Shown piece after piece: positions 35,337 to 47,000 of a stretch of DNA of 64,000 nt (within the stretch, counting starts at the first letter, position 1; each line of letters starts with the position of its first letter). Origin of the DNA: Mytilus galloprovincialis (lineage: Eukaryota > Mollusca > Bivalvia > Mytilida > Mytilidae); contig NC_134849.1 of NCBI RefSeq assembly GCF_965363235.1, positions 50,662,122 to 50,726,121 on the forward strand, written 5' to 3'. A program made the translations under genes and the position numbers. The notes beneath the pieces were generated by a model. The model searched no databases. It was not told the origin of the DNA and was given only the letters and a program-made list of their open reading frames with translations.

Positions 35337-36122
35337 ACTGCAGACAAGACTGTATCAGGAGTAGCACAGATGACAAACGATATTATAACCATCAGTAGAC
35401 TCAGAGCAGTTTTCCGTTTTCGATGTTTGAACCGACATGGACGTAACCTTCTTATTACCAATAAGCTGAAGACAACCCGCAGAATGACGGGCACTACTGA
35501 TCTAAAAACGTAATGAAAAATATTGAAAGCTGTTAAAAACATCTCGTTCTTCCACCGGTTTGAGATCTCTAAATTTTAAGTTGTTCCATTCGATGCATAC
35601 ATTGTGCTATGTTGATATTTGAAGAGATATGGAGTTGATGTAGCAAAAGAAGCAAATGCAATAGCATTTGATAAAATAAGAGAACGATGTATAATGCATA
35701 CGGTCTTTGCCTTAGTTGAATGACAAACCTGCATTTACCGCTCTAACGCAACCGCGACAATCAGCCAGGTTGTGCAGGTCATTGAAAAAATTTGAAGATG
35801 TAATGAACCAATGAACACGAGAAAACGTTTTCCAATGTCTGGCGATTTTGCAGTCAAGAGAACACTGATGAAATACATAATGCCATTACAAATCTTAATT
35901 AGGTCACTGATAGCTAGATTTAGAAGAAATATAATAATAGAATATATCAATTTCTTGCGCGTGAAAAAATTATGGTCATAATATTTGCCGGAAGAGCTAT
36001 ACAAAGCACACGACAGTATACATAATTAGACCAGAGACTAACCGCATTTGGTTATAAAAGTTAAAACTGATTTGATCAAACGTCTGATTACTTTACAAAC
36101 CAGTAACATTTAGCATCTGTAT
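35337..36122 (-). pseudogene. Broken GPCR, third paralogue
   Basis: It aligns with receptor 2 from its start to TM6. The start ATG is ATA (36120-36122). A TAA stop replaces a codon in the N-tail, a 2-base gain in TM1 plus a 1-base loss shift the frame, 6 bases are missing at the start of TM3, and the tyrosine codon of ERY has become TAA. A further TAA lies in extracellular loop 2. Sequence ends after the codons for DTVLSAV in TM6, where a family-S repeat tail begins; TM7 and the C-tail are absent. Remaining open pieces are 35735-36004 and 35108-35542, the latter running on into repeat. It cannot make a working receptor. Confidence 0.92.
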
Positions 36123-36990
36123 AATGCAATTTTTAACAGCAAGTTGAACAATTCTGAAACAAAAATGGAAATAAAATAACAAATACAAAAACTATATATA
36201 ATTCATATCAGTGTTCTCAAAAGTGTAGCACTTATAAGAAACTAGATTGATAAAACATTGTAACAAACACTGCACAAGACTGATCATCAAATGAATAGAA
36301 ACAGGGTATTAAAAAAAGTAAATACTTTTGAAAACTACATACCGAGAAACAGATTTCAACAGTAAGAACAATATTTCTTAAACATCTTTTTTGTATTCTT
36401 AAAATGTATGAGGAGGAGTAAAGCGTAAATTGACAATGAACATTGACGGTTGTACGTTATGTATAAACGTGACATTGACTTAAATAAAAAAAAAAAACAG
36501 AAAGAAAAATACAGATATATCACAGTTTCGAGAAAGTGTTAATTAGCGTAAAGTGCGTTTATAATTGACAGTTCCACGTTATGTATAAAGTTTTTAACGT
36601 TACATTGAATTTCATAAAAAAACGTAAAGAGAAATACAGATATACTTTATCACAGTTTCTATGAAGTGGTAATTATTGATATTTCTTTGATTTAGCTAGT
36701 TCTCTTAGAGATTTAACATATGGGCTTTTTATGGTCATAATTAAATAATCCTTTAAAAAAAAACACTATTAGCTGTAACTCATCTGAAGCCGTCTTCTGT
36801 ACTGATAAAGAATAAAATGCTGGATAAACAAACTTGTTTCTGTGTTAAAAGGAACGTCAATTTTTACTGACCCTGTACTCATTTTTTTAAGGGGCAGCGC
36901 AAGCCCACCTCTAGATGTTGGATTTTCTCGCTTTGTTGAACACCCGTTATTTTGTTTTCTGCTATTTGGTCAGGTTGTTGTCGATATTAT
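36123..36990 (-). pseudogene. 5' flank, exon and intron of the broken receptor
   Basis: The acceptor (TTTTTGTTTCAG, exon from 36153) and the donor (exon end 36343, GT kept) survive although the coding part is dead. Beyond them the flank matches that of receptor 2 and the receptor-less copy, out to the shared old repeat (36880-36990). Confidence 0.8.
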
Positions 36991-36999
36991 TTAATTTTT

Positions 37000-38265
37000 T
37001 TCTGTTGTATTTCACAAAAACACTGGACCTGTTAGATGTTTTCTGGTTGATACTTTCTTGTTGGACAACTAGAATTATTTATTAGGTGTAAATGACTTTG
37101 GAATAGATTCCAGAAGTTTTGAGTATCCAGAGATATTGGTACTACCTATCTAATACTACTGGTCTAATTTCATCTCTGTGAATATTAGATTTGATTTGAA
37201 AAGACCAGTCATTGCCAACTCATATTTATAGTTGTTTCTGATGTTGTGTGCTTACGTACTTAATTTAGGTTGATCGCTCCAAGCCATGTTAATCTTGCCA
37301 CGTTCTATATGTATAAAAATTAGCAGATGCGATATGATAGCCAATAAAACAACTATCTATCAAAGTTTAAACGAAAAGGGTGTCAGCGAACTATAGGCTA
37401 TCGTATGACATTCCACAATGTCGAAAACTCAAAACGTATGTACGGCTATAAGTAAAAAATGAAAGTAGTACACCGCAGTGTAGAAGGTCCAGACATGAAA
37501 ATATGAAACGATTGAATCAAACGAAAATAACGGCATATTTCAAACCACAAAGGATTTACAAAAAACAAATGTGACAGACATGAAGGAAAACCACCTGATT
37601 ACAGCTTCTTGGCCTTGGTACAAGCTCATATCGAATATTCCTGGCGCCAAATCTCTCTCTTATATGGGACCAGTGGCGTAACAGTATAGATAACAGAAAA
37701 CTATAAAACAAAAAACAAAAAAAAAATAACTGATTAGGACTTTCCCATCAAATCGACACAAAATAGAAAAAAATCCTACGAAAACACAAAGAAGAAATAC
37801 CTATACTCTGTTTCCTGCTCTTTGGACGGATTTTAGTCCCTTTGACACATTTCCTATTCCATTTCATGAATCCAAGATGAACTATTGTATCTAACTTTTC
37901 GTTCTTGGTAAACAACATCTCCGTGCAAATAAGAATGTGCCATTCCGTTTTAAATAATTTTCTACATGCACAGCAAAACGTAGCGAACAAGTTGTTATAT
38001 ATGAAAACCGTACGACGGTGTCAGAGGAACATCACCGTCCAAAAAGGAAAATCAATGATAAGGAGAGAGAAATTGTCCCTTTTGTCGTAAATTTAATTTT
38101 AGTGATTCCCGTGTAGAATCGAAATATCTAAACCTAGAAAAGGACAGTTATTGATGTTGATATAATATTTATTTCAAGTCAGCTCCCTTTGGTTCTTTTT
38201 GGTAGTATATTTAGAGAATTATTTTACAAAGATTAAAGAAGATCATTGAAAGAGACCTGAGGGAC
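37000..38265. other. Intergenic with repeat traces
   Basis: 37320-37440 resembles family T in inverse (GATATGATAGCCAATAAAAC). 37800-37870 has a CCCTTTGACACATTTCC string typical of another repeat tail. No gene supported. Confidence 0.4.
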
Positions 38266-38415
38266 AATCAACCTCATAGATCGAAAATAAATTGACAACG
38301 CCATGGCTAAAATAGAAAAAGTCAAACAAACAATAGTACACTAAACACAACATAGAAAACAAAAAACTAAGCAAAACTAACCCCACCAAAAACTGGGGTT
38401 TATCACAGGTGCTCT
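38265..38415 (-). repeat. Penelope-like element tail, inverse
   Basis: CAATCAACCTCATAGATCGA, TTGACAACGCCATGGC and CAACATAGAAAACAAAAAAC, then CCCCACCAAAAACTGGGG. It preserves the single-copy ancestor of the unit amplified at 26299. Confidence 0.75.
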
Positions 38416-39900
38416 GAAAGTGTAAGCAAATCCTGCTGTACATTTGGCTCATATTATTACAAACCCGGTAAATAGTCTAATTCGGTAGGCCACATTTGCG
38501 GAAAAGGAACGGGATTGTAATTACGACATTAGAAAAATATTCAATATCATCTGTGAAACGGACTTTCCGTAACGGTTGCTTTTTTTTTAAATTCATCGAT
38601 TAAATAGAATTTAGACTTAGACTGGTTTTACTGAGATTGGTTATAAATTGTGATTCATAACAGTACGAGAACAAGTCTCTTATTTCAAGCAGCACAATTG
38701 GTGCCCATAGTTATGTCTACTGTACTTATATTTGTCTGATTTTCTTCTTTTTTTCGGCCACGGCGTTGTCCGTTTCTTTCAAACTATGAGTTTGATAAGA
38801 TTGTGTAGTATAAAGAGTAAAAAACGTCAAAACTGTCAACATAATCAAAAGGACCAACAAAAGCACATAACTTATGTAAAACGGGAAGCACTAAATATGT
38901 CATAGCGACAAAACTCCGTCCTAGGAACGAAAAACCATGTATAGTTAGCTGCCATGTCCTCTCTGTGTTTTCGTTAGATGTTTTCTGCTTTGTATCGGTT
39001 TGATGATCTTAGCCCTTTTCAGTTTGTTTTTTTAAGTTTTCTCGTATACTGTTACGCCTCTGTCCCATATTAGAAGGAGGTCTGGACCTTTTACTCTGCG
39101 TTAAACTATTGTTGTTTTACTTAAAGCGTTGTGAGTTTTCACCATTGTGAACGCCATACGGTAGCCTATACTTGCTGACATCCACTTCATTGGAACTTTG
39201 ATAGATAGTTGTCTAATTGGCAATCATATCACATGTGCTTATTTTTATACCTATAGAAAGTGGCAGAATTAAGTATGTTTCGGAGCGCTAAACCTAAATT
39301 CAGTTCGTAAGCACACGGCATTAAAACAAACTGAAGAAAAAACAATAATTGGCTTAACAAATCTACAGGACGAATAAACAATTCACAAAAGGACAAAAGA
39401 CACATAGTACCAATTTCTCTGAACACTCGAAATTTCTGGAAGTTATTCCAAAATATTTTACACCTTATAAATAATTCAAGTTCTCCCATACTCATGTATC
39501 AATTTAAACATATTTTGGCAGATGAAGTGTTTTTGTGAAATGCAACAGTCCCAAGTAAATACTATCGATAGACTGTTGGACAATATCATACATATATTGG
39601 TATAATTATATGTACAAAACCAAAATCAATGTTCACTGATCTTCCTTTGGTTTTCAATTTATCATTCGGATGCAGTAAGATTTGAAGCATTATTGTTATT
39701 GGTACCACTTGGTCGATACCTCATATCACATGCTCAATAACCATTACGTTGAAACTGGCATGAAAATATGGACAATGTATTTATTAAAATTTTCAGTGAC
39801 AAAATTTTGTAAACTATTTTCAATTAATTATATAAAATGTATATATATATTGTATGTCCCCTTGGGTAAATCTTTGTAAGTATGATTAGAGAATTCTGGA
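38416..39900. other. Intergenic with repeat traces
   Basis: 39120-39240 carries a family-T right end (CGCCATACGGTAGCC, TAGTTGTCTAATTGGCAATC). Frames at 39229-39495 and 39682-39879 show no coding signs. Confidence 0.4.
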
Positions 39901-39919
39901 AGTAATTCGATGTTTTCGC

Positions 39920-40253
39920 TTATCAGACGGATTTTACTGAGTTTGGCCATAACAGTCAATCAAAACAGTAGAGCAACACATTAGCTATTCAATGGTTGCG
40001 CGTATTGCCAATATGAAAACATACAACATATCAATCAAATTTATTACCATAAGGTACATAATGTTGTCAAGGCAAACTTATACAGCTTATCTCTTCTTCA
40101 TCATGATTCTGATAAAATATAGAATGGAAACCGCGAATGTGTCATTTAGACAAGAACCCGACCAACTGGCAGAAAACAGAATAACGTGGCTTCAACACTG
40201 CGAGAAAATCCCACACTTAAAGGTGGGCTTCAGCTGCCCCCTTAACAAGTAGT
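39920..40253 (+). repeat. Old repeat in the receptor 2 upstream flank
   Basis: Homologous to 33420-33760 (inverse) and 36880-36990 (inverse). It reads as the inverse of a repeat end with GGGCAGCT, TTTCTCGC and TTGTTG-type blocks. The 86-codon frame 39992-40252 lies over it and is not conserved in the relatives. Confidence 0.65.
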
Positions 40254-40918
40254 TATCAAAGGTACCAGGATTATAATTTAGTACGCCAGACGCACATTTC
40301 GTCTACATAAGACTCGTCAGTGACGCTCATATCAAAATATGTATAAAACCAAACAAGTACAAAGTTGAAGAGCATTGAGGATCCAAAATTCCAAAAACTT
40401 GTGCCAAATACGGCTAAGGTTATCTATGCCTGGGATAAGAAAATCCTTAGTTATTCAAAAATTCGAAGTTTGGTGAACAGGAAATTTATAAAAATGACCA
40501 CATTATTGATATTCATGTCAACACCGAAGTGTTGACTACTGGGCTGGTGATACCCTCGGGAACGAAACGTCCACAAGCAGTGGCATCAACCCAGTGGTGT
40601 AAATAGTTATCAAAGGTACCAGGATTATAATTTAGTACGCCAGACTCGCGTTTCGTCTACACAAGACCCATCAGTGACGCTCCTATCAAGATATTTATAA
40701 AGCTAAAAAAGTACAAAGTTGAAGAGCATTGAGGATCCAAAATTCCAAACAGTTGTGCCTAATACGGCTAAGGTTATCTATGCCTTGGATAAGAAAATCC
40801 TTAGTTTTTCAAAAATTCAAAGTTTGGTGAACAGGAAATTTATAAAAATGACCACATTATTGATATTCATGTCAACACCGAAGTGTTGACTACTGGGCTG
40901 GTGATACCCTCGGGGACA
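40254..40918 (+). mobile_element. Tandem pair of core repeats inserted upstream of receptor 2
   Basis: Two nearly identical head-to-tail units, each starting TAGTTATCAAAGGTACCAGG, the second at about 40604. The first is complete through ATCAACCCAGTGG; the second ends at CCCTCGGGGAC. The homologous flanks at 33400 and 36890 lack it, so it arrived after the duplication. Confidence 0.9.
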
Positions 40919-41356
40919 AGGTCAATAAAAACTGACGTTCCAACAGAAGGCTTCAGATGAGTGACAACAAATGATCAGCTTTATTAATTACGACTATAAT
41001 AAGCCCGTAATTTGTCGAATTCATCCAAAGATGGTTTAATCTATAAAAATAATTTATTCCATATAAGCACTTGCTATATAATAAAAGTTAATAACATGTA
41101 CTTTAATTTCTGTAGAAAAACTTGCCAAATGCACACATAGATCAGTAATAACCACTAACTATAAACTGTGATAATTGTATATCTGTCCTATTTATTTTAC
41201 GTTATTTATGAAGTTCAATGTCACGTTAAAAACTTCATATATAACATGAAACTGTCAATCGTCTTTGTCATTTTACACTAAGCTCCTCCTGTAATATTTT
41301 TAGGATAAAAACAAAAGTTTACGAATGTTGTTTTACTGGTGAAATCTGTTCCTTAG
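40919..41356 (+). promoter_or_regulatory. Probable promoter and 5' non-coding exon of receptor 2
   Basis: This segment is conserved upstream of the broken and the receptor-less copies; conserved blocks include CAATGTCACGTT (41216-41227) and GCTCCTCCTG (41282-41291). The non-coding exon ends TCCTTAG at 41356 before GTATGTAG. The start of transcription cannot be fixed from sequence; an AT-rich TATATAA string near 41250 is a weak TATA candidate. Confidence 0.5.
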
Positions 41357-41583
41357 GTATGTAGTTTTCAAAAGTTTTAACATATTCTATAACAATAGTT
41401 TTGTTTTATACCCTTATGCTTCTATTCATTTGATGATAACTCTAGTGCAATGTTTGTTATACTATTCTATCCATCTAGTTTCTTACGTATGTAACACATT
41501 TAAGAAAACTAATATGATTATATATAGTTTTTGAATTTGGTATTTTATTTCAATTATTGATATTTTTTCCGTTTTTGTTTCAG
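41357..41583 (+). other. 5' UTR intron of receptor 2
   Basis: The 227-base intron runs from the GT at 41357 to the acceptor ending TTTTTGTTTCAG at 41583. Counterparts are 911-1170 (receptor 1) and 36154-36342 (broken copy). Confidence 0.65.
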
Positions 41584-41614
41584 AATTGTCCATCTTGCTG
41601 GTAGTAGTTCCGTA

Positions 41615-42583
41615 ATGGAGAAGATCAATGTAACTTGCTTTCAAAGTAATCAAACGATCGATCAAAGCATTTTTAATTTTTATAACCAAATGCGGTTAGT
41701 TTCCGGTTTAATTCTATATCCTCTCGTGTGCTTTGTAGCCCTTCCAGCAAACATCATAACTATTGTTGTTTTTACGCGCAAGAAACTGAAATCTTCTACT
41801 AGTATATTTCTTCTGAATCTGGCTATCAGTGACATAATTAAGATATGTAATGACATTATGTATTTCGTCAGTATTCTTCTAACTGTTATCTCGCCAGACA
41901 ACGGAAAACGTGTACTCATGTTCATTTACCCATACGCTCATTACATCTTCAACTCTTCAATGACCTGCGCAGCTTGGCTGATTGTCGCGGTTGCTATAGA
42001 GCGGTACATGCTGGTTTGTCATTCCACTCAGGCGAAGACTATATGCACTATACCTCGTGCTCTTATTTTATCAAATGCTATTGTATTTGCTTCCTTTGCT
42101 ACATCAACTCCTTATCTCTTCAAATATCAACACAGCACCGTGTTTGCATCGAATGGAACAATTCATATTTTAGAGATCTCAAACCTGTGGAAGAACGACA
42201 TGTTTTCAACAGCATTCAACATTTTTCATTACGTTTTTAGATCAGTAGTTCCCATCATTCTGCTGGTTGTCTTCAGCTTATTGATTATAAGAAGATTACG
42301 TCAATGTCGGTTCAAACATCGAAAACGGAGAACTGTTCTGTGTTTACTGATGGTTATAATATCGTTTGTCATCTGTGCTACTCCTGATACAGTCTTGTCT
42401 GCAGTGTTACAAACGGGTTACCGAGAGGCATCATATTTGATCAGAGGAATAAGGGAGATCACAGATTTTCTTTTGTTATTAAACACTGGGTTCAATTTTA
42501 TAATTTATTCTGCTTTAAATACAAAGTTCTGCAAAACTTTGAAAGAAATAGTCACAAGAAGAGGACACAGTCGAAAACTATGA
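41615..42583 (+). CDS. Rhodopsin-class GPCR, FMRFamide-receptor-like (receptor 2)
   Basis: The 322-residue product is an intact paralogue of the receptor at 1198, alike over nearly the whole length and closest in TM1-TM3 and TM6-TM7. TM1 is about 28-54, TM2 63-90 (NLAISD), TM3 107-134 with ERY (129-131), TM4 147-168, TM5 206-228, TM6 240-264 with FVICATP, TM7 281-302 with NFIIY (294-298). NVT (5) and NQT (12) are N-tail glycosylation sites; loop 2 has NGT (180). Neither the TM3 nor the loop-2 cysteine of the usual disulfide is present, and CWxP is CATP. Predicted role is peptide signalling through a G protein at the cell surface; the ligand is unknown. The start is the first ATG after the acceptor, 31 bases downstream. 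The coding exon has no intron. Confidence 0.94.
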   Translation: MEKINVTCFQSNQTIDQSIFNFYNQMRLVSGLILYPLVCFVALPANIITIVVFTRKKLKSSTSIFLLNLAISDIIKICNDIMYFVSILLTVISPDNGKRVLMFIYPYAHYIFNSSMTCAAWLIVAVAIERYMLVCHSTQAKTICTIPRALILSNAIVFASFATSTPYLFKYQHSTVFASNGTIHILEISNLWKNDMFSTAFNIFHYVFRSVVPIILLVVFSLLIIRRLRQCRFKHRKRRTVLCLLMVIISFVICATPDTVLSAVLQTGYREASYLIRGIREITDFLLLLNTGFNFIIYSALNTKFCKTLKEIVTRRGHSRKL

Positions 42584-42705
42584 TTTAGAAACACACCAGA
42601 ACCAAAACATAAAGACGGTTATTAATTGAGTTTCGTAAGTTCTGTCATGTCGTTTCTTACAACGAGTTTATTATAAATCGATCATCTTTAAATGTTAGTA
42701 AATGA

Positions 42706-42711
42706 AATAAA
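42706..42711 (+). terminator. Poly(A) signal after receptor 2
   Basis: AATAAA 123 bases after the stop codon. It falls in a GAAATAAAGC context resembling the GAATAAATAAAGC found after receptor 1. Confidence 0.55.
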
Positions 42712-42799
42712 GCAGCAAAATAAATTGAATCTTTGTTAGCGATTGACTTGAAATAGGTCCCCTCTGACAAAAAGTAAACGCGATGTTCATGGGACTCGT

Positions 42800-45305
42800 C
42801 GCCTTAAGAGGGCTCGGAAAGCATTTGTCTGTAATACGGAATGCATAAAAAGAGATGTATGGTATACGTCAACGTGTAGGTAATACATCGACACCTAAAA
42901 ATAACTCGTAAAACATATAGATATATGTAAACAACTTTCAACTTCAAACAAGTGTCTATAAATAAGGGAAAATATATTGTATCCATGTTGAAGACAACAG
43001 ACACCCGAAAAATTCGACAACACTTTAGCATGGCATCGTTCTTGCATGTTTTAAATGCAAAACACGCCATATATACGTACCCTATCTTCGGCAATGATTT
43101 TTTCAATATAGGGAATAACCCACTGAGGTTTAATGCAAATGTCAGATGATTCATAACACGTCACATTTCCATCTAAACAAATAAACAATGCAAAGAAAAA
43201 TATCAATACAATTCAGTTAAAACAAATCGCTCCCAAAAAACACGATACATTAGACATTTTTCAAAAATAGAATTAAAGCACTAAACGCGGCAAAAGATAC
43301 CATATGGCTGCAATTCAATCACATGAGTCGAAAATATTTTTTTAATTACAATGTATAATGCAAAACACGAAAAAGATTAAAAGACAAACCAATGTTTACA
43401 AACCATATCTTGAATAAACGAAATACTGAGCAAAACAAAATCCACTTTATCAGAAGGTAAGGGGTTCCTACTTCTCATGTAACACATGTCGTGTAACTCA
43501 TGGTAGTGCAAACCCTTATTAAAGTATAAAGCAGAAGGTCAATTTCGAGGAGAAGAGGATGGAATCGTAATTAAAACAATTTGAATACACCCTTGAGATC
43601 TGTGAACATGACACTCGTAGTCAATGGCGCAATACACAATTATTATTAAAATCTAAAATCTTTTCTTTTTTTTTTAAACAGAATCAACTATATATTCCAG
43701 TTTGATGGGATTAATGTGTTAGCATCGTCACATTACAACATATGCATTTAAGATGTAAACCACGGTTCAAATTTTGTTTTCTTTATCTTCATTTGCACCA
43801 TATTACCGAAAACTATTTTGAGCTATGATATAAACAGTGCGAACCAATCTATATTATATCAGTAAAACCTCTATCGAGTGCAAACTCGATTTGAATTAAT
43901 CCATTTTGTTCTCTGGTGTGTTAACTCGAAGTTGTTTTGTTATATCTTTTTTAAAAGAGATGAGAAATTAAGGGGGCGATCGAAAGCTATATGTCCATTA
44001 AAGCAGACAACACCATGGACAGCAAAACACAATATTAAACACTATGTAAATTTACTTTAAGGCGTAATACCACAAAATAATAGCAACTCATAACATATGG
44101 TTGTACATGAAAAGGGGCCAAAAATTAATTCACTTGGATTTGACAGTTGTAGGACGTTAATCTTATATTTTCATTGCAGGAAAAAAAAATCAGGGTCAAA
44201 AACATATGTCTTGGAAGTTTCAAAGTACCATTATTTTTTTATTTGGTTTTTCTATAGAAAATTTTGGAAACTTGCGGTTATATGGTTACTAAGGTTTGAA
44301 CACAGGAAAATAAAGTGAAAATTTGATTGGTTAATTTCCGTTGATTTTGTCTATAGTATTGGACTGTTTGATCGCACTTTGTGTCATATAACTGATTATA
44401 AAGATACTGAAACTCGTATTATCGTTTCCGAAAATGGAAAAGTAAAACTAGTAATTACATTTTATTGAAAATGAAAAACTTTGTATGTGCCCTTAAAATC
44501 CGATAATAACAAACATGTCGTAAATTAAAATTTTACAAAAACATTAAAACAAAACCTTGAGTAGTCTAAAACTCACACAAACACAAAATCAATACCCCAA
44601 AAGCTCAATGTTATATTCTTATTCTTTTTGATTGATTTTTTAGTTCATATCAGACGTTTACTTTTCACGACCGATTCAGAAATATTTTTTTTTTCCTTGT
44701 TCTTCATTTCTAAAAATTCGATATAACGCCTAACTGTCATAATTTCCGCTTTTTCATTCAAAGGCTGCACTAAAATATACATATATTTGTTTTATTATAA
44801 AGTTACACATAATGCTTAGTTTATAAGGGAAAAAGATAAATGCCCTTTGTAGACATATTATGAAGATACAAATAAATTGGTAAGGGGTACATTTTGTGTT
44901 TTACTGGATTCCAACAACATGGAATAAGCGCTGATGAATTACTTATATCGTGACTACTAAAAATTCATATAAGTGCAATTTATCTATCTATCAACACATG
45001 TTTTTAGGAGGTAAGATTATTCAAAATGATATTTTTCAAACTTTCGAAATTCTCAATTTCAATCATTAACTTTTAAAAATAAATTCTGTAAGTTGTTTTC
45101 GTTCATGACTGGGCTGCATTCATAGTTTAACTCAAATATCTAGGAATCGATATATCTTGTTTTTGTTGTTTTGTTGATTTTTGACATTAAGAATGTCCTT
45201 ATCTCTTTTTTGATATATATTTATTTATATTAGAGGCAAAATAAGTTTACAGTTTATTTTTTTTTAAGAAGTGGGGATCCTACAGAATCCCCAAAAGATG
45301 ATGAA
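42800..45305. other. Intergenic, no gene supported
   Basis: A 116-codon minus frame (42804-43154) and a 65-codon plus frame overlap over 42952-43149. Neither has a recognisable domain, signal peptide or splice context. The rest is AT-rich. Confidence 0.4.
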
Positions 45306-45309
45306 TAAT

Positions 45310-45770
45310 AAAGGCAACAGTAGTATACCGCTGTTCAAAACTCATAAATCCATGGACAAATAACAAAATTGGGGTAACAAACTAAAACCGAGGGAAAAGC
45401 ATTAAATATAAGAGGAGAACAACGACATAATACTAAAATGTAACACACATAGACAAAATCCCACGAGAATAACAAATATAACATATATATATAACATCAA
45501 AACCAAATACATGAATTTGAGATAGACAAGTACCGTGACACGTCTTATCGCAATGTGAATTTACACTCAAAAATAAGAGAAAACAAACGACACAACGTTA
45601 TAATGTAATACACACAGAAACGAACTATAATATAACAATGGCCATATTCCTGACTTGGTACAGGGCATTTTTAAAGAAAAAAATGGTGGGTTGAACCTGG
45701 TTTTGTGGCATGCCAAACCTCGCACTTTTATGGCCATGTGAAATATAACATCAAAATGACAACACAGGAC
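45310..45770 (+). repeat. Interspersed repeat (family U), longest copy
   Basis: From GGCAACAGTAGTATACCGCT to CCATGTGAAATATAACATCA. It includes the GGGTTGAACCTGGTTTTGTG block and an extra internal section absent at 28075-28345. Confidence 0.8.
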
Positions 45771-45834
45771 TACAATATAAATAAATTGGAGAACACAATT
45801 GACAAAGAATCACACGAACAACAGCCAACAAAAG

Positions 45835-46080
45835 GCAACAAGTTCAAAATTTTAATACGCCAGAAGTGTATTTTGTCCACACAAGACCTACGTGTGACGC
45901 CCAGATACAAAAGTTTGAAAGCCGAAACGAGTACAAAGTTGAACAGCATCGAGGACCAAAAGATCAAAAAGGTTGTGCCAAAAACGGCAAGGGTTTTCTG
46001 TTAGTTACCAGAAAATCCCTATAATTTAGAATTATTTATACTTTTGCAAACAGTAAATTTTATAAAATGAATATTCAAAA
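45835..46080 (+). repeat. Core-repeat relative, diverged
   Basis: ATACGCCAGAAGTGTATTTT, GTACAAAGTTGAACAGCATC and GTTGTGCCAAAAACGGC follow the order of the core repeat, with many differences. The 99-codon frame 45705-46004 spans two repeats and is not a gene. Confidence 0.7.
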
Positions 46081-46149
46081 GATGTACATGATAAAACTGA
46101 AGTATTAACTAATTACAAGTCCGTTGAGGTTTGGCTTTAATATTTCAAA

Positions 46150-47000
46150 GAAGCAAAACATTTAGTTTAAATCCTTACATAGTGGTTTTTCTTTAAAGCT
46201 AAAGTAGTATCATTGTTTTATTTTACACTAAAAGTCAACCGCGGTATTTTGACACAGTTGATACCTGTGTAATGATGGATCATGATAAAATTTACCGACA
46301 ATGAGAATATGATTTTTTAATATTTTTTTTTATTTTTTTCATTATTATAAAGAATGGCACATTAGAAGAAAACAGATTAAAAATACGATCTAAATGACAA
46401 ATTACTAACTAGAATGACGTCTTTTCACAAGATTAAAGTTGCAAAAGGCAAAATTTGTGCCAGCAAGAGAGTTTGATATAAACTGATTTTTAAAACAACG
46501 GAAATATGTTAGATTTGACAATTATTGACATTATATACCCATGAATTCAAGACATGTCCAGGTTGTTTTTCACACAAAATATATAGAATATTCAATTTAA
46601 GTCATTACGAACTACAGTGCTATAAACCCTGTGTGATTAGTTAAACATTCGTATAACATACACACTACTAACGAAGTGTACCAAAAAAAAGACAAAACAA
46701 CACGCAAGTCAATTGCGTCAACAATGTAATAGTTTCCCTCCTAACACAAATAACGCAAAGCTTCAATGTATTAATAATTCCCCCAGTGTATTTTAACCTA
46801 AATCGAGGTTTTAATAAACTGAGGCATGCACCTTTTTAATTTTTGGGAAGGCGAGAAATCACACAAATACAAAAACATAACCATACGTTCAGTTCATTAG
46901 AAATAACACAAAGAAGACAGGATCTAACCTCAGAAACGTAAATTTTCAACATTACATAAATTTGAAATGACAGTAACACAAAACAAAATCCTTACGTAAA
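46150..47000. other. Intergenic, nothing recognised
   Basis: AT-rich sequence with no coding frame. Confidence 0.35.

Noticed and set aside
35159..35398. 79-codon + strand ORF
   Set aside because: Antisense shadow over the receptor pseudogene and the attached repeat.
39992..40252. 86-codon ORF upstream of receptor 2
   Set aside because: It lies on the old shared repeat, and its counterparts at 33.4-33.75 kb do not keep one continuous frame.
42804..43154. 116-codon minus-strand ORF after receptor 2
   Set aside because: No domain, signal or splice context, and a second frame overlaps it on the other strand.
45705..46004. 99-codon ORF
   Set aside because: It spans the end of family U and a diverged core repeat.
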